A stretch of DNA of 64,000 nt from Sphingobacterium sp. UBA7855 (GCA_002500745.1 DLST01000002.1:124001-188000), one strand, 5' to 3'; numbered from the stretch's first letter, positions 36,157 through 46,470 are shown. Notes: generated by a model not told the origin, from the sequence alone. Made by a program: numbers and translations.

Positions 36157-37329
36157 TTATTTTTGTCTCTGACCAAATATTGACAACGCGAGATATCCTA
36201 AAGTTCCGGCAAGTAAGGAAGTCAGCAGAATGGCGAGCTTCGCTTCATTAATATGTAACAGATCGCTGAAGGATAAGATCGAAATAAATATAGACATTGT
36301 AAAGCCAATTCCGGCCAATAAGCCCACACCAAAGATATGTCTGAATGAGCTTCCTTCTGGGAGGCTACTGATGCCTAGTTTTGAACACACAAAAGTCATG
36401 ATCAAAATTCCAAGGGGCTTACCAAGCAGTAAGCCTAGGCTAATACCCAATCCCATAGGTGCGACAAGTCCTGTAAGCATCTCGCTTTCAATGGTGATAT
36501 TGGTGTTGGCAAATGCAAATAAGGGGATAATGATAAAATTTACAGGTTTCACAAGAGCATGTTCTAAACGCTCTAAAGGAGACTCAATGTCTGTATCATT
36601 TGTTGGGATTGTCATGGCGACCATAACACCTGCTATCGTTGCATGTATACCCGAATGATGGATGAAGTACCAGATGAATATGCCTGGGATCAGATACAAA
36701 TAAGGATTTTGCACATTCACGCGATTCATGACAAAGAGGATAATCATACCGATGCCCGCATAAATTAAAAAAGTAGTTTCAATGCCGGACGAATAGAAAA
36801 AAGCAATTACTAAAATAGCGATCAGATCGTCAACGATAGCCAAAGCGGCTAAAAACACTTTTAAACTTGCAGGAATCCGGTTCCCTAATAGACTTATTAC
36901 AGCCAATGCAAAAGCGATATCGGTTGCCATGGGAATACCCCAACCTCCGGCTGTTGCACGGCCTGTGTTGAATGCTATAAATATGAGCGCAGGAACTATG
37001 GCTCCTCCAATAGCACAAAGTATCGGTAGTGATGCCTGTTTAGGAGAGGAGAGTTCGCCTTCTACTATCTCGCGCTTGATCTCGAGTCCAACAAGTAGAA
37101 AAAATATTGCCATGAGGCCATCATTTATCCAAAGTAGAATGCTATACTTTAAATGCACTTTATCAGAATCGAAACCGACAGAAGTGTCCAAAAAAGATTG
37201 CAATGTGGGCCCTGCGGAAGTATTGGCTATAATAAGTGATATAATTACGCAAACAAATAGTAAAATACCACCGGCATTACTTGATTTGAAAAAATTTTTG
37301 AATACGGTAAGGTTAATCAATTGACTCAT
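36157..37329 (-). CDS. nhaA: NhaA sodium/proton antiporter
   Basis: A 390-residue NhaA with about twelve membrane helices. The signature region is WGIPMATDIAFALAVIS, with the Asp of the ion site, and ALAIVDDLIAILVIAFFY, with the paired Asp residues of the ion-binding centre. It exports sodium in exchange for protons and supports growth at high salt or alkaline pH. I start at the ATG at 37329 (MSQLINL), which gives the normal length. It overlaps the end of the amino-acid symporter gene by 17 bp and is co-transcribed with it. Confidence 0.92.
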   Translation of the reverse strand: MSQLINLTVFKNFFKSSNAGGILLFVCVIISLIIANTSAGPTLQSFLDTSVGFDSDKVHLKYSILLWINDGLMAIFFLLVGLEIKREIVEGELSSPKQASLPILCAIGGAIVPALIFIAFNTGRATAGGWGIPMATDIAFALAVISLLGNRIPASLKVFLAALAIVDDLIAILVIAFFYSSGIETTFLIYAGIGMIILFVMNRVNVQNPYLYLIPGIFIWYFIHHSGIHATIAGVMVAMTIPTNDTDIESPLERLEHALVKPVNFIIIPLFAFANTNITIESEMLTGLVAPMGLGISLGLLLGKPLGILIMTFVCSKLGISSLPEGSSFRHIFGVGLLAGIGFTMSIFISILSFSDLLHINEAKLAILLTSLLAGTLGYLALSIFGQRQK

Positions 37330-38770
37330 CGTGTTGTCTATTTTTTTTGGACCATAAGTCCAGATTGGGAAATTGAAATTTACTGCTGTCAAATACTGGG
37401 TCTATTTTGTCTTTCTGCTGCTCGCAATAATCTGCGTAGAGCGTAAGTACTTTTTTATGCAGCAGAAGTATGGCGATCAGATTAAGCCAGGCCATCAGTC
37501 CGACTCCAATATCGCCCAATGTCCAGGCAGATTTAGCTGTGCTGGTGCAGCCTACATAGGTCGATACTAAAATCAGTAGTCGCAAAATCCAGATGAGTAA
37601 GGTTTTATGTCGTTTTTTTTGACTAACAAAACTAATGTTGGTTTCAGCGATGTAATAGTAAGCCATGATAGTGGTAAACGCAAAGAAGGCAAGCGCTAAT
37701 GCGACAAAGGCATTTCCGATCGTTGGGAAATGATGGGATACTGCTTGTTGTGTAAAAGCTGGTCCCATTTCTGTAGCCGGAAGGTGCTGTACAATAAATC
37801 CACCAGCTGGATTTTCGACATTATATTGGCCGGTAAAGAGGATCATTAAGGCTGTTGCTGTGCACACAAACATGGTATCAACATATACTGAAAATCCCTG
37901 TACGAGACCTTGCTTGATGGGGTGGGATACTTCGGCGGCGGCGGCGGCGTGTGGGGCGGTGCCCTGGCCGGCCTCATTGCTATAGATACCTCGTTTTACC
38001 CCCCAGGAAATTGCCATTCCTGCTATAGCACCAAATGTGGCTTCCATGTTTAAGGCAGATTTGACGATCAAAGAAATAACGGCAGGGATCTCTGTAAAGT
38101 TGAGCCCAATAATAACCAAAGCCATAAGGATATAGGCGCCAGCCATAAAGGGTACAACATATTCCGCGACGGTACTGATACGCTTTACCCCACCTATAAT
38201 GATGATGGCAAGTAGGCCAACTATCGCCAAGCCCGTCACGCTGGGAGATAGGTGGAAAGCGGATTCTACTGCTGAACTGATGCTATTGCTCTGCACCCCG
38301 GGTAGTAAAAAACCAGTACTTATGATAGTGACGATTGCAAAAGCCCATGCGAAAGTTTTAGATTTGAGTCCTTTAAGAATGTAAAATGCCGGACCACCGC
38401 GATACTCACCATCGTTTACCTCTTTGTACATCTGGCCAAGGGTCGCTTCTACAATAGCTGAAGCACTGCCTAAAAATGCAATTACCCACATCCAAAAAAT
38501 AGCCCCTGGACCACCCATGGCAATTGCTGTCGCCACACCTGCGATATTTCCAGTGCCCACACGTCCAGAAATAGCCAAAGAGAAAGCCTGAAAAGAGGAG
38601 ATGCCCTTATCGGAACTACTGCCATTAAAAAGCAAACGGATCATTTCACGAACCTGCATGAGTTGAGGACAGCGAAAGCGCACCGTAAAGTATATACCTG
38701 TAAGCAGACACAGGTAGACAAGCGCATCACTCCAAATAATATTATAAATTGTATTGATCAAATCTTCCAT
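37313..38770 (-). CDS. sodium:alanine symporter (AGCS family)
   Basis: A 485-residue transporter with about eleven membrane helices of the AGCS (alanine/glycine:cation symporter) family. Family signatures include SLAISGRVGTGNIAGVATAIAMGGPGAIFWMW and the later WGVKRGIYSNEAGQGTAPHA region (only parts quoted). It imports small amino acids with sodium. A GGC repeat (37933-37949) encodes a run of five alanines next to this motif. Gene overlap with nhaA suggests that the sodium brought in is expelled by the antiporter. Confidence 0.9.
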   Translation of the reverse strand: MEDLINTIYNIIWSDALVYLCLLTGIYFTVRFRCPQLMQVREMIRLLFNGSSSDKGISSFQAFSLAISGRVGTGNIAGVATAIAMGGPGAIFWMWVIAFLGSASAIVEATLGQMYKEVNDGEYRGGPAFYILKGLKSKTFAWAFAIVTIISTGFLLPGVQSNSISSAVESAFHLSPSVTGLAIVGLLAIIIIGGVKRISTVAEYVVPFMAGAYILMALVIIGLNFTEIPAVISLIVKSALNMEATFGAIAGMAISWGVKRGIYSNEAGQGTAPHAAAAAEVSHPIKQGLVQGFSVYVDTMFVCTATALMILFTGQYNVENPAGGFIVQHLPATEMGPAFTQQAVSHHFPTIGNAFVALALAFFAFTTIMAYYYIAETNISFVSQKKRHKTLLIWILRLLILVSTYVGCTSTAKSAWTLGDIGVGLMAWLNLIAILLLHKKVLTLYADYCEQQKDKIDPVFDSSKFQFPNLDLWSKKNRQHDESID

Positions 38771-39285
38771 CTTGTAAAATTGAACTCTTAGGTCGGCTAA
38801 AAGTAGGTAAAACGAGTCAAGACTATCTGAAATATTGAATAGATTTTGTTTATTTTTTATGTGAGTGTATATATGTGTTATTTATATATATGTGTTATCC
38901 TATTCATATCAACTATTTTTATGCTTTAATTTTATAACATTGCTAATGTATGTTGGATAATTTACTATCACCTGGCTGGTGAATTTCTTCCACAAAGCTA
39001 ATTCGAGCTTTTTAAGTTCGCTTTGGAGCTGCATTTTCTCATGAATGACGGTATAGCATCTGTTGCTTAATTCTTGTTGGACAAATTGTTCGACTTTATG
39101 GTGCTGTTTTGTGGGATATCGGCTACAAATTCAATTTTATTTGAAATTAACTCCGGCTGCAGTACTTTTTTAGAAACAATCGTGCTACTTAGTTGTTAAA
39201 AATAACATCCACTTTCTTTTTTGGTATTTAATCAATATTAGATTATATTGAAAATTCAGTATTACATTTTTTAAATACAAGCACT
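38771..39285. other. intergenic region with a gene remnant
   Basis: This 515-bp region between the symporter (minus) and the MscS gene (plus) must hold both promoters. About 290 bp of it carries a broken reading frame on the minus strand, listed separately. Confidence 0.5.
38909..39195 (-). pseudogene. frameshifted remnant of an unknown gene
   Basis: On the minus strand, two protein-like open stretches lie in different frames and meet near 39100. The upstream part reads LSSTIVSKKVLQPELISN and continues for about 20 residues more. The downstream part is open for about 64 codons to a TGA at 38909-38911 and includes VEQFVQQELSNRCY and SELKKLELALWKKF. Neither part has a credible start. This is best explained as a decayed gene with a frameshift. 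I do not recognise the family; the second part looks like a helical C-terminus. Confidence 0.4.
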
Positions 39286-40134
39286 ATGAATGATTTAGAA
39301 TTGAACGACGTACAGGCACATTGGAATAACTTTGTTGCTTCTGCAATTGCCTGGGCGCCACGTATTATTACAGCCATGATCTCAGCGTTACTGATATATT
39401 TAATTGGATCTTGGATTATTCGTTTGTTGAAGCGTATGATCGACAAGGCTTTCGAACGCCGGAAGATGGACGTTTCTTTGCAGCGTTTTCTTAGTAATTT
39501 AATTGGATGGATTTTAAATATATTACTATTTATTGTTGTCGTTACACAACTGGGAGTTCAAACTTCAGCATTTGTTGCTATTATTGGTGCTGCGGGTTTG
39601 GCTATCGGTTTGGCGCTGCAGGGTTCTTTATCTAATTTTGCGGGCGGAATATTGATTTTGCTGCTGAAGCCCTTTCGTGTGGGCGATTATATAAGCTCAA
39701 GCGCAAATGTTTCAGGGACTGTGATTGAAATTGATATTTTCAATACAAAATTAAATACACCGCAAAATCAGCAGCTTGTCGTTCCTAATGGCATGCTATC
39801 GAACAGTAGTATTACTAATTACACCGTTTTGGGTACACGCCGAACGTGGTTTGACATCGGTGTATCTTACAGTGCTGACTTAAAACAAGCTAAACAGATA
39901 CTATTGGAGGTTGTTCAAAATAATGAGTATGCGTTCAAAGACCCTGCGCCGCAGGTTGTGGTCAATGAGTTGGGAGATAGCGCAATCACGCTATCTGTGC
40001 GCGCAACCACTTCAAATGAAAACTTCTGGACGATGCAGGAGCAATTGATTATTAACTGCAAAGAAGCTTTGGATCAGGCTGGTATTGAGATTCCCTTTCC
40101 GCAACGCGATATTCATATCCGTAGCAATGCCTAA
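39286..40134 (+). CDS. mscS: small MscS-type mechanosensitive channel
   Basis: A 282-residue MscS-type channel with three membrane helices and a cytoplasmic beta-rich domain, as in E. coli MscS (286 residues). The pore helix carries the Gly/Ala pattern AIIGAAGLAIGLALQGSLSNFAGG, and the following LLKPFRVGDYI and VVPNGMLSNSSITNY are standard MscS motifs (parts quoted). It opens upon hypo-osmotic shock to release solutes. It is the first plus-strand gene of the osmotic group and is followed by the BCCT transporter. Confidence 0.92.
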   Translation: MNDLELNDVQAHWNNFVASAIAWAPRIITAMISALLIYLIGSWIIRLLKRMIDKAFERRKMDVSLQRFLSNLIGWILNILLFIVVVTQLGVQTSAFVAIIGAAGLAIGLALQGSLSNFAGGILILLLKPFRVGDYISSSANVSGTVIEIDIFNTKLNTPQNQQLVVPNGMLSNSSITNYTVLGTRRTWFDIGVSYSADLKQAKQILLEVVQNNEYAFKDPAPQVVVNELGDSAITLSVRATTSNENFWTMQEQLIINCKEALDQAGIEIPFPQRDIHIRSNA

Positions 40135-40150
40135 TGTAGCGTATATATTG

Positions 40151-40174
40151 GTGTCAAGACGACTGTCTTGGCAC
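40151..40174 (+). terminator. hairpin between mscS and the BCCT gene
   Basis: A 10-bp stem (GTGTCAAGAC with GTCTTGGCAC, one G-U or mismatch position) with a 4-base loop. There is no T tract after it, so it may be a weak terminator or a processing site. Confidence 0.4.
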
Positions 40175-40202
40175 TCCATTGTAAACAAATTTAATTTTAG
40201 TG

Positions 40203-42206
40203 ATGTTGTCAAAATCGACATTTAATAAAGGAATTGTTATTCCTAGTTTGATCTTTATCATAGGCGTTTGCCTATTGTCGGTATTTTTTCCGATCCTTTC
40301 TGTACGTATTTTAGATACTGCCAAGCAATTTATCTTTGTTAACCTCAACTGGGTTTACGTATGGGCTGTGACACTATTTGTTATTTTTCTCCTTTACCTG
40401 ATGTTTAGCAAATTTGGTAATATCAAGTTAGGAAGTAACGACAGTAAACCCGAGTATACTTTTTTTTCATGGATTTCTATGTTGTTTGCCGCCGGTATGG
40501 GGATCGGGTTGATGTATTTCAGCGTTGCTGAACCGATGCAGCATTTTTCAACAGACGCATTTGCTGGCCATCATGATATCAATCGAGCTCAAAATGCCCA
40601 GCTGTATACATTTTTTCATTGGGGTATACATGCTTGGGCAATCTATGGCGTTGTGGGACTGGCTCTGTCTTATTTTGCTTACCGCTATCGGCTGCCGCTG
40701 TCCCTTCGGAGTTGTTTCTATCCACTATTAAAAAATAAGATTAATGGAAAATGGGGTAATGCTGTTGATGTATTTGCCCTCTGCAGTACGTTCTTCGGCA
40801 TTACGACGACGCTGGGTTTTGGCGTGGTCCAAGTCAATGCAGGCTTGCAAACTTTAGGGATTTTGCCTGAGAATAATTTTACCTATCAGATTGTTATTGT
40901 TGCCGTGTTATCACTATTAGCTATTTTATCAGCTACATCCGGTGTTGATAAGGGGGTAAAAATATTGAGTAACATTAATATAATTACCGTAGTGATCTTG
41001 TTATTGTTTGTACTTTTCTTAGGGCCAACTGTTTACCTTATCGGAAGTTTTACGGAAGGAATAGGTAATTATGTAAACAATTTCTTTAGTTTAACTTTTG
41101 ATACGCATGTGTATGACGAAGCTACATTGCCCTGGTTCTACAATTGGACGATTCTTTATTGGGCCTGGTGGATATCATGGTCTCCTTATGTTGGGTTATT
41201 TATTGCTAAAATATCCAAAGGGCGCACCATTCGCGAATTTATTGCGGCAGTACTTATTATCCCAACCATATTTAATTTTATCTGGATGTCTGTTTTTGGT
41301 AATAGTGCGATGTGGTTTGATATGCACTTTGCCAAAGGTGCATTGAGCGCGTTGGCTGATAATCCTGATGCCTTGATGTTTAGGTTTTTGGACTATTTAC
41401 CATTCTCCGAGATAGTGAGCTATCTGGTCATTCTGATTATCATTATCTTTTTTGTGACTTCAGCCGATTCGGGGATCCTGGTGATGAATAGCATTTCTAC
41501 TAAGAATGCCGAAAAGTCACCAAAATGGCAAATGGTATTTTGGGGGGCTCTGTTGGCTATCTTGGCGCTTATGTTGTTAAATACGGGTGGATTGCAGGCA
41601 TTGCAAACCATGACCCTTATCACGGCTTTACCTTTTTCGCTGATTATGCTGCTTTTTTGTGTCAGTTTGGTCAAAGCATTGACCATTGATCGGAGTTATT
41701 ATGAACGTGATTTTTCGGTCAGTACGGTCCCGTGGTCGGGGGAACTTTGGAAAGATCGCCTGCAACAGATTGTCTCATTTAAAAGTCGCGAATCTGTTGA
41801 AGAGTTTATGAAGAACACCGTGATGGTCGCTTTTGAGGATTTGCAGGCAGAATTTAAGTATAATGGTATTGAAGCAAAGATTCAAGAGTTAGCGCAGCCC
41901 AAGCGGATACAAATTGAAATCCGGCATGACGTAATTAACAATTTTATCTATGGCGTAAAAAGCCAGGTCAAAGTGGTTTCTGATTATGTGGTTGAAGAAG
42001 AGAATCTTCCAGAATTTGATGATAAAAAAACGTATTTTCCTAAATCGTATTTTGGAGATGCCCGTGAGGGGTATGATATTCAGTACTTTACAAGAAATGA
42101 ATTGATCAGCGATGTATTAAAGCACTACGACCGTTTTTTGGAAATCATTTCGGAGGAGAAAAATGAAATGTTTATTAGTAGTAATGCGAACAAAAATCTA
42201 CGATGA
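40203..42206 (+). CDS. BCCT-family betaine/choline/carnitine transporter
   Basis: A 667-residue transporter with about twelve membrane helices and a C-terminal cytoplasmic tail of about 150 residues. The family signature is LYWAWWISWSPYVGLFIAK, followed by ISKGRTIREF; the Trp residues form the substrate aromatic box. The long C-terminal domain resembles that of BetT/BetP-like members, where the tail senses osmotic stress. It imports glycine betaine or a related compatible solute with sodium or protons. Start at ATG 40203; a GTG just before it is also in frame. Confidence 0.9.
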   Translation: MLSKSTFNKGIVIPSLIFIIGVCLLSVFFPILSVRILDTAKQFIFVNLNWVYVWAVTLFVIFLLYLMFSKFGNIKLGSNDSKPEYTFFSWISMLFAAGMGIGLMYFSVAEPMQHFSTDAFAGHHDINRAQNAQLYTFFHWGIHAWAIYGVVGLALSYFAYRYRLPLSLRSCFYPLLKNKINGKWGNAVDVFALCSTFFGITTTLGFGVVQVNAGLQTLGILPENNFTYQIVIVAVLSLLAILSATSGVDKGVKILSNINIITVVILLLFVLFLGPTVYLIGSFTEGIGNYVNNFFSLTFDTHVYDEATLPWFYNWTILYWAWWISWSPYVGLFIAKISKGRTIREFIAAVLIIPTIFNFIWMSVFGNSAMWFDMHFAKGALSALADNPDALMFRFLDYLPFSEIVSYLVILIIIIFFVTSADSGILVMNSISTKNAEKSPKWQMVFWGALLAILALMLLNTGGLQALQTMTLITALPFSLIMLLFCVSLVKALTIDRSYYERDFSVSTVPWSGELWKDRLQQIVSFKSRESVEEFMKNTVMVAFEDLQAEFKYNGIEAKIQELAQPKRIQIEIRHDVINNFIYGVKSQVKVVSDYVVEEENLPEFDDKKTYFPKSYFGDAREGYDIQYFTRNELISDVLKHYDRFLEIISEEKNEMFISSNANKNLR

Positions 42207-42320
42207 GGTAACAGTCATAGCGGATGATTTCGCCTGAGGTTGTTGCACGTTATCTCCGATTCACGGTTTGTATAAACGTGATATTGTAGTAGAATTTATT
42301 TATAGATAATTTAGATTAAA

Positions 42321-42893
42321 GTGAAGAATATAGTATACATGATATTTCTTTTAGTACTCATCGTATCCTGCGGTCAGACTGGAAGGAACGATTTGCAAGA
42401 TCGTGAAGAACAACTTTTAAAAAAAGAACATGATTTTGCGCGGAAAGAGTCTGAATACGATGCATTATTAGCCATGCGGGATAGCCTGCGCGCAGCAGAA
42501 TCCAAGCGGCTTAGGCCCGACACAATAGTGCAGCATTGGCCAGATTCGATCGCAGGACAATGGAGTAGCAGATTGGTCTGCCGTTCGTCGAATTGCAACA
42601 ATTATGTAATTGGTGACCAGAGGAACGAGCAATGGGAATTTATGGCTGATGCTACAGGTATTTATGTAAAGACCTATACCAAAAATAAAACGACGCGACT
42701 TTTTAAAGGTTCTTTATTGGATAATCGAATTAGCTTGGTTCAAGTACAAGATAGTATGGACGAAAGTAGGGCGAGGGTTCAGATGAACCTTGATCTGATT
42801 GGTGCTAAGATCATGCGCGGAACACAGACGATCGGCACAAAAGGCGACTGTCAAGCAAACTTTTCTATTGAACTTACACCCACTGAAAGATGA
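42321..42893 (+). CDS. hypothetical lipoprotein with coiled-coil segment
   Basis: A 190-residue lipoprotein with lipobox IVSC at about residue 17. A charged helical segment (about 25-65, DREEQLLKKEHDFARKES) is followed by a beta-rich domain starting with SIAGQWSSRLVC, which contains three cysteines (VCRSSNC and GDCQ). The start is GTG. The stop overlaps the start of the antiporter gene (ATGA), so it is translated with it. The family is unknown to me; by position it may be an envelope partner of the antiporter. Confidence 0.6.
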   Translation: MKNIVYMIFLLVLIVSCGQTGRNDLQDREEQLLKKEHDFARKESEYDALLAMRDSLRAAESKRLRPDTIVQHWPDSIAGQWSSRLVCRSSNCNNYVIGDQRNEQWEFMADATGIYVKTYTKNKTTRLFKGSLLDNRISLVQVQDSMDESRARVQMNLDLIGAKIMRGTQTIGTKGDCQANFSIELTPTER

Positions 42894-45013
42894 TCCTAGC
42901 CAGTATTCACCACATTACTTTTCCGGTTGAAGACCCTTTACTTAAGTTTTTTATCGAGTTGCTCATTATACTGCTGGTGCCGCTGCTACTCAATAAAATA
43001 AAAGTTCCACATCTGCTAGGTTTACTGGTAGCAGGTGCGATTGTTGGTCCCTATGGCTTCAATATGCTCTCGCGAGACAGCAGTGTTGTGGTAACAGGAA
43101 CGACAGGGCTGCTTTACATTATGTTTCTAGCTGGATTGGAGATAGATATGGGTGACTTTAAGAAGAATAAATGGAAAAGTATCACGTTCTCAATCTATAC
43201 TTTTTTGGCGCCGTTTATCCTCGGATTTATCGGAGGATATTATGTATTGCATTTTTCGTTAGCGACTTCAATTTTATTTGCCGCATTATTTTCGTCACAT
43301 ACGTTGATTGTTTATCCTATGATCAGTAGTTTGGGCATAGCAAAAAATCTTTCCGTCAACATTACCGTTGGCGGGACTATGATTACAGATGTGCTGACTC
43401 TTTTGGTGTTGGCTGTGATTGTAGGCGTGTCTCAGGGGGAAGTGGGTACAGTCTTTTGGATTCGATTAGGTGTTTCAATGATTGCTTTTGCCTTGGTTGT
43501 CTTGTTGGTATTCCCGATTATAGCCCGCTGGTTTTTTAAAAACGTGCCGGACAAAATATCCCAATATATCTTTGTCGTCGTGATGATCTATCTGGCTTCG
43601 ATTTTGGCGGAACTGGCCGGTATTGAATCCATAATTGGTGCCTTTTTTGCTGGTCTCGCGTTAAATCGCCTGATTCCACATACGTCGTCATTGATGAACC
43701 GGATTGAATTTGTTGGAAATGCTATTTTCATTCCATTCTTCCTCATTAGCGTGGGTATGCTCATTGATTTTTCGGCATTTTTTAAGAGCTGGGAAACCCT
43801 TGGGGTAGCAGCTACCATGTTGGTCGCCTCTATTGGTGGTAAATATATAGCCGCCATGCTAACGCAAAAGACCTTCCGTCTTAATAAAGAAGAGGGTATG
43901 CTTATATTTGGGATGAGCTCGGCTTCTGCTGCCGCAACATTAGCCACTGTTATGGTGGGTTATAATATTATTCTCGGCCAAACAACAGAAGGTGAACCCA
44001 TTCGTTTACTCAATGAACATGTTCTGAACGGGAGTATTTTACTGATTCTGATTTCGTGTACGATCTCATCTTTTGTGTCAATGTCCAATGCGCAGCGCAT
44101 TGCTGAGGCAGATCGCGAAGATACCATAGCAGGGGATAAGCTGCCCGATGCTCATATTCTATTGCCGATCAATACCGAACAGATGACAGAAAAAATGGTC
44201 AATTTGGGACTGCTGATCCGTACAAAATCAAAAGAAGATCAGCTCTTTGCTTTAAATATCATTAGTGAGGATAAGAATGAATCTTCGGTAAAAAATGCAG
44301 AAAGGATTCTTGAATCCGCAGTGAAACTGGGAGCATCGGCTGATGTGCAGGTACAGGCTATTACCCGACATGACAACGGAGTAGTTGACGGAATAAATAA
44401 TGTGATTAAAGAAAAATCCATTTCGGATCTGATTATTGGCTTGGATAAAGATAAGGGCTTTTCAACGTCTTTTATGTATAATCTGTATAATGGCTATTTA
44501 AAAAATGAGCATGTCAATTTAATGTTATACCGTGCTATTCAACCAATTTCAACTGTAAAAGAGTATGTTGTGCTTATCCCCCCATTGGCATACCGGGAAT
44601 CCGGCTTTTTTGAAGCGCTATCAAAAATATGGAATATTGCGCGCAATTCGAGTGCCCCACTTATATTTTACAGTACAGCAGATATCATCGAAATTCTTCA
44701 TCGGATCATCAAAAAGTCGGCTGTCGAAGCGTCATTTGTAACCATATCCGACTGGAAAGAAGTCGATCAGGTTATTGGCGGACTAACAGCTGATCAGGGG
44801 TTAATCGTGCTAATGGCCGACCGTAACCGCTTTTCGTATAAGTCGCCAATTCATACCATTACCCAATACCTTAACGAAAATCAGATTGATAACAATTATC
44901 TACTGATTTATCCCTTTACTGATAATAACAATGACGTGTCAGAAAAGCGCGCGATTAGTAATCACCAAGACTTTGCTGAGATCGGTAAACTGATCCAGCG
45001 GGTATTCCGATAA
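42890..45013 (+). CDS. CPA2 cation/proton antiporter with USP-like C-terminus
   Basis: A 707-residue protein. Residues about 15-400 form a CPA2 (KefB/Na_H_Exchanger) transport domain with motifs such as VPHLLGLLVAGAIVGPYG and LAGLEIDMGDF, and ELAGIESIIGAFFAGLALNR. Residues about 425-700 resemble two universal-stress-protein-like domains (LPINTEQMTEKMVNLG, SDLIIGLDKD), a combination common in Bacteroidota. It exchanges potassium or sodium for protons. It overlaps the lipoprotein gene and lies between two MscS-type channel genes. Confidence 0.87.
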   Translation: MILASIHHITFPVEDPLLKFFIELLIILLVPLLLNKIKVPHLLGLLVAGAIVGPYGFNMLSRDSSVVVTGTTGLLYIMFLAGLEIDMGDFKKNKWKSITFSIYTFLAPFILGFIGGYYVLHFSLATSILFAALFSSHTLIVYPMISSLGIAKNLSVNITVGGTMITDVLTLLVLAVIVGVSQGEVGTVFWIRLGVSMIAFALVVLLVFPIIARWFFKNVPDKISQYIFVVVMIYLASILAELAGIESIIGAFFAGLALNRLIPHTSSLMNRIEFVGNAIFIPFFLISVGMLIDFSAFFKSWETLGVAATMLVASIGGKYIAAMLTQKTFRLNKEEGMLIFGMSSASAAATLATVMVGYNIILGQTTEGEPIRLLNEHVLNGSILLILISCTISSFVSMSNAQRIAEADREDTIAGDKLPDAHILLPINTEQMTEKMVNLGLLIRTKSKEDQLFALNIISEDKNESSVKNAERILESAVKLGASADVQVQAITRHDNGVVDGINNVIKEKSISDLIIGLDKDKGFSTSFMYNLYNGYLKNEHVNLMLYRAIQPISTVKEYVVLIPPLAYRESGFFEALSKIWNIARNSSAPLIFYSTADIIEILHRIIKKSAVEASFVTISDWKEVDQVIGGLTADQGLIVLMADRNRFSYKSPIHTITQYLNENQIDNNYLLIYPFTDNNNDVSEKRAISNHQDFAEIGKLIQRVFR

Positions 45014-45026
45014 CGGTTTACTGAAA

Positions 45027-45064
45027 AGTGCCCAATAGTTTTTATAGGAAGACAATTGGGCACT
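45027..45064. terminator. bidirectional hairpin between antiporter and channel genes
   Basis: A 10-bp stem (AGTGCCCAAT and ATTGGGCACT) with an 18-base loop lies between the convergent antiporter and mechanosensitive channel genes. A short T-rich stretch follows on the plus side. Confidence 0.6.
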
Positions 45065-45076
45065 ATTTGTTAGTTG

Positions 45077-46396
45077 TTACAAGCTAGATTCAGCATGTTC
45101 TTCTCTCGATACTAGTAAACGCAAATCGTCTGCCGCCGGCAGTTCAAAGATTTGCAAGTGAAAGTGTTTGATTGCTGCGAGCAGATGGTCAAAAATATCG
45201 GCCATCGTATCTTCAAAATATACCCATTGTGTTCCCTTGGTAAACATATATAATTCCAAGGGTATGCCATATTCAGTCGGAGCCAGCTGACGTACCAATA
45301 ACGTCAATTCTTGGTGGATATTAGGGTTGTTTTTTGCGTATGCGAGGACATAAGCCCGAAATAGACCAATGTTCGTCATTCTTCGGCCGTTAACTGGCGA
45401 AGAATTGTCTGTATTCCATGTCTTATTATATGCGGCAATCTCGCGTTCGCGCTGATCAATGTAAGGCGATAGTATTCGGATATTTTTCAATGCTGTTATT
45501 TCCTCCTCGCTAAGATACCGTACTGATGACATTTTAATATTCAGTGCGCGCTTAATACGACGACCACCAGTCTCTTGCATTCCGCGATAATTTTTGAATG
45601 AATCGCTGAGAAGCGTATAGGTCGGTATAGTGACAATGGTTTTGTCCCAATTCTGTATTTTGACATTGTTAAGATTAATCTGTAACACGTCACCATCTAC
45701 ACCATATTTGGGCATTTCAATCCAGTCACCAACACGCACGGAGTCATTGGCCGACACTTGAATACTGGCAACAAATCCCAAAATTGTATCTTTAAATACC
45801 AACATCAGAATTGCGGAAGCTGCGCCCAGTGACACGAGAAAGGACCATGGTGAGTTTCCTGTTAGAAGTGAGACAGCGAGTGTTCCGATCACAAAAATTA
45901 AAAAAATCTGTACCACCTGCAGGTAACTGTCAATGGGCTTATCTTTAAAACCATTTGAAGTGCGGAAGATATCACGGCAGGTTTTCAATAGGCTATTCAT
46001 AAGATGATAGATAGTCAGCAACACCACTAAATCCAAAAATTTTACCAAAGCAGCCGTTAACACTGGAAAGCCCAGAAAAACAATCGGTAACAACTGTCGC
46101 GCCAGCAAAACGAGAATGGCACGACTCACTCGAATATGTACCTTATTGCTCAAAAGGTAATCATCCCATTTGGTTGAAGTTCGAAGTGCAATTTTATTTA
46201 GCGCTGTAAAAAATACACCGCGCATGATATAGTCGAGCACATAGAGGAGTAATGCTGCGGTCAAAAGGAGCCCTGCAGCGGTTGCTATATGGGACTGCTG
46301 TGCGGGTAAGCCCAATTTGGAAAAGAGATCGAAAATGTACTGATAGATTGAAGTTGATGATTGTTCACTGAGATTTAGCATAGTTGAATTTTTCAT
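45077..46396 (-). CDS. YbdG-type mechanosensitive channel
   Basis: A 439-residue MscS-superfamily channel with about five membrane helices before the MscS domain, as in E. coli YbdG. Pore and beta-domain landmarks are VSLGAASAILMLVFKDTILGF and SVRVGDWIEMPKYGVDGDV (parts quoted), then TIPTYTLLSDSFKNYRG. It belongs to the larger channels that respond to mild osmotic downshock. The ATG at 46396 is chosen; another at 46381 would suit the minus-strand TAAATTTG box at 46413-46406, which leaves almost no leader for the first one. Confidence 0.88.
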   Translation of the reverse strand: MKNSTMLNLSEQSSTSIYQYIFDLFSKLGLPAQQSHIATAAGLLLTAALLLYVLDYIMRGVFFTALNKIALRTSTKWDDYLLSNKVHIRVSRAILVLLARQLLPIVFLGFPVLTAALVKFLDLVVLLTIYHLMNSLLKTCRDIFRTSNGFKDKPIDSYLQVVQIFLIFVIGTLAVSLLTGNSPWSFLVSLGAASAILMLVFKDTILGFVASIQVSANDSVRVGDWIEMPKYGVDGDVLQINLNNVKIQNWDKTIVTIPTYTLLSDSFKNYRGMQETGGRRIKRALNIKMSSVRYLSEEEITALKNIRILSPYIDQREREIAAYNKTWNTDNSSPVNGRRMTNIGLFRAYVLAYAKNNPNIHQELTLLVRQLAPTEYGIPLELYMFTKGTQWVYFEDTMADIFDHLLAAIKHFHLQIFELPAADDLRLLVSREEHAESSL

Positions 46397-46470
46397 ATGA
46401 ACAGACAAATTTAAGAAAAAATATTAACACGTGTTTTTGTACGTTAAAATACGCTTTTAATTGGTATTTT

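Noticed and set aside
37933..37949. GGC trinucleotide repeat in the symporter gene
   Set aside because: It encodes alanines in frame within a conserved motif; length change would not shift the frame, and nothing suggests regulation.
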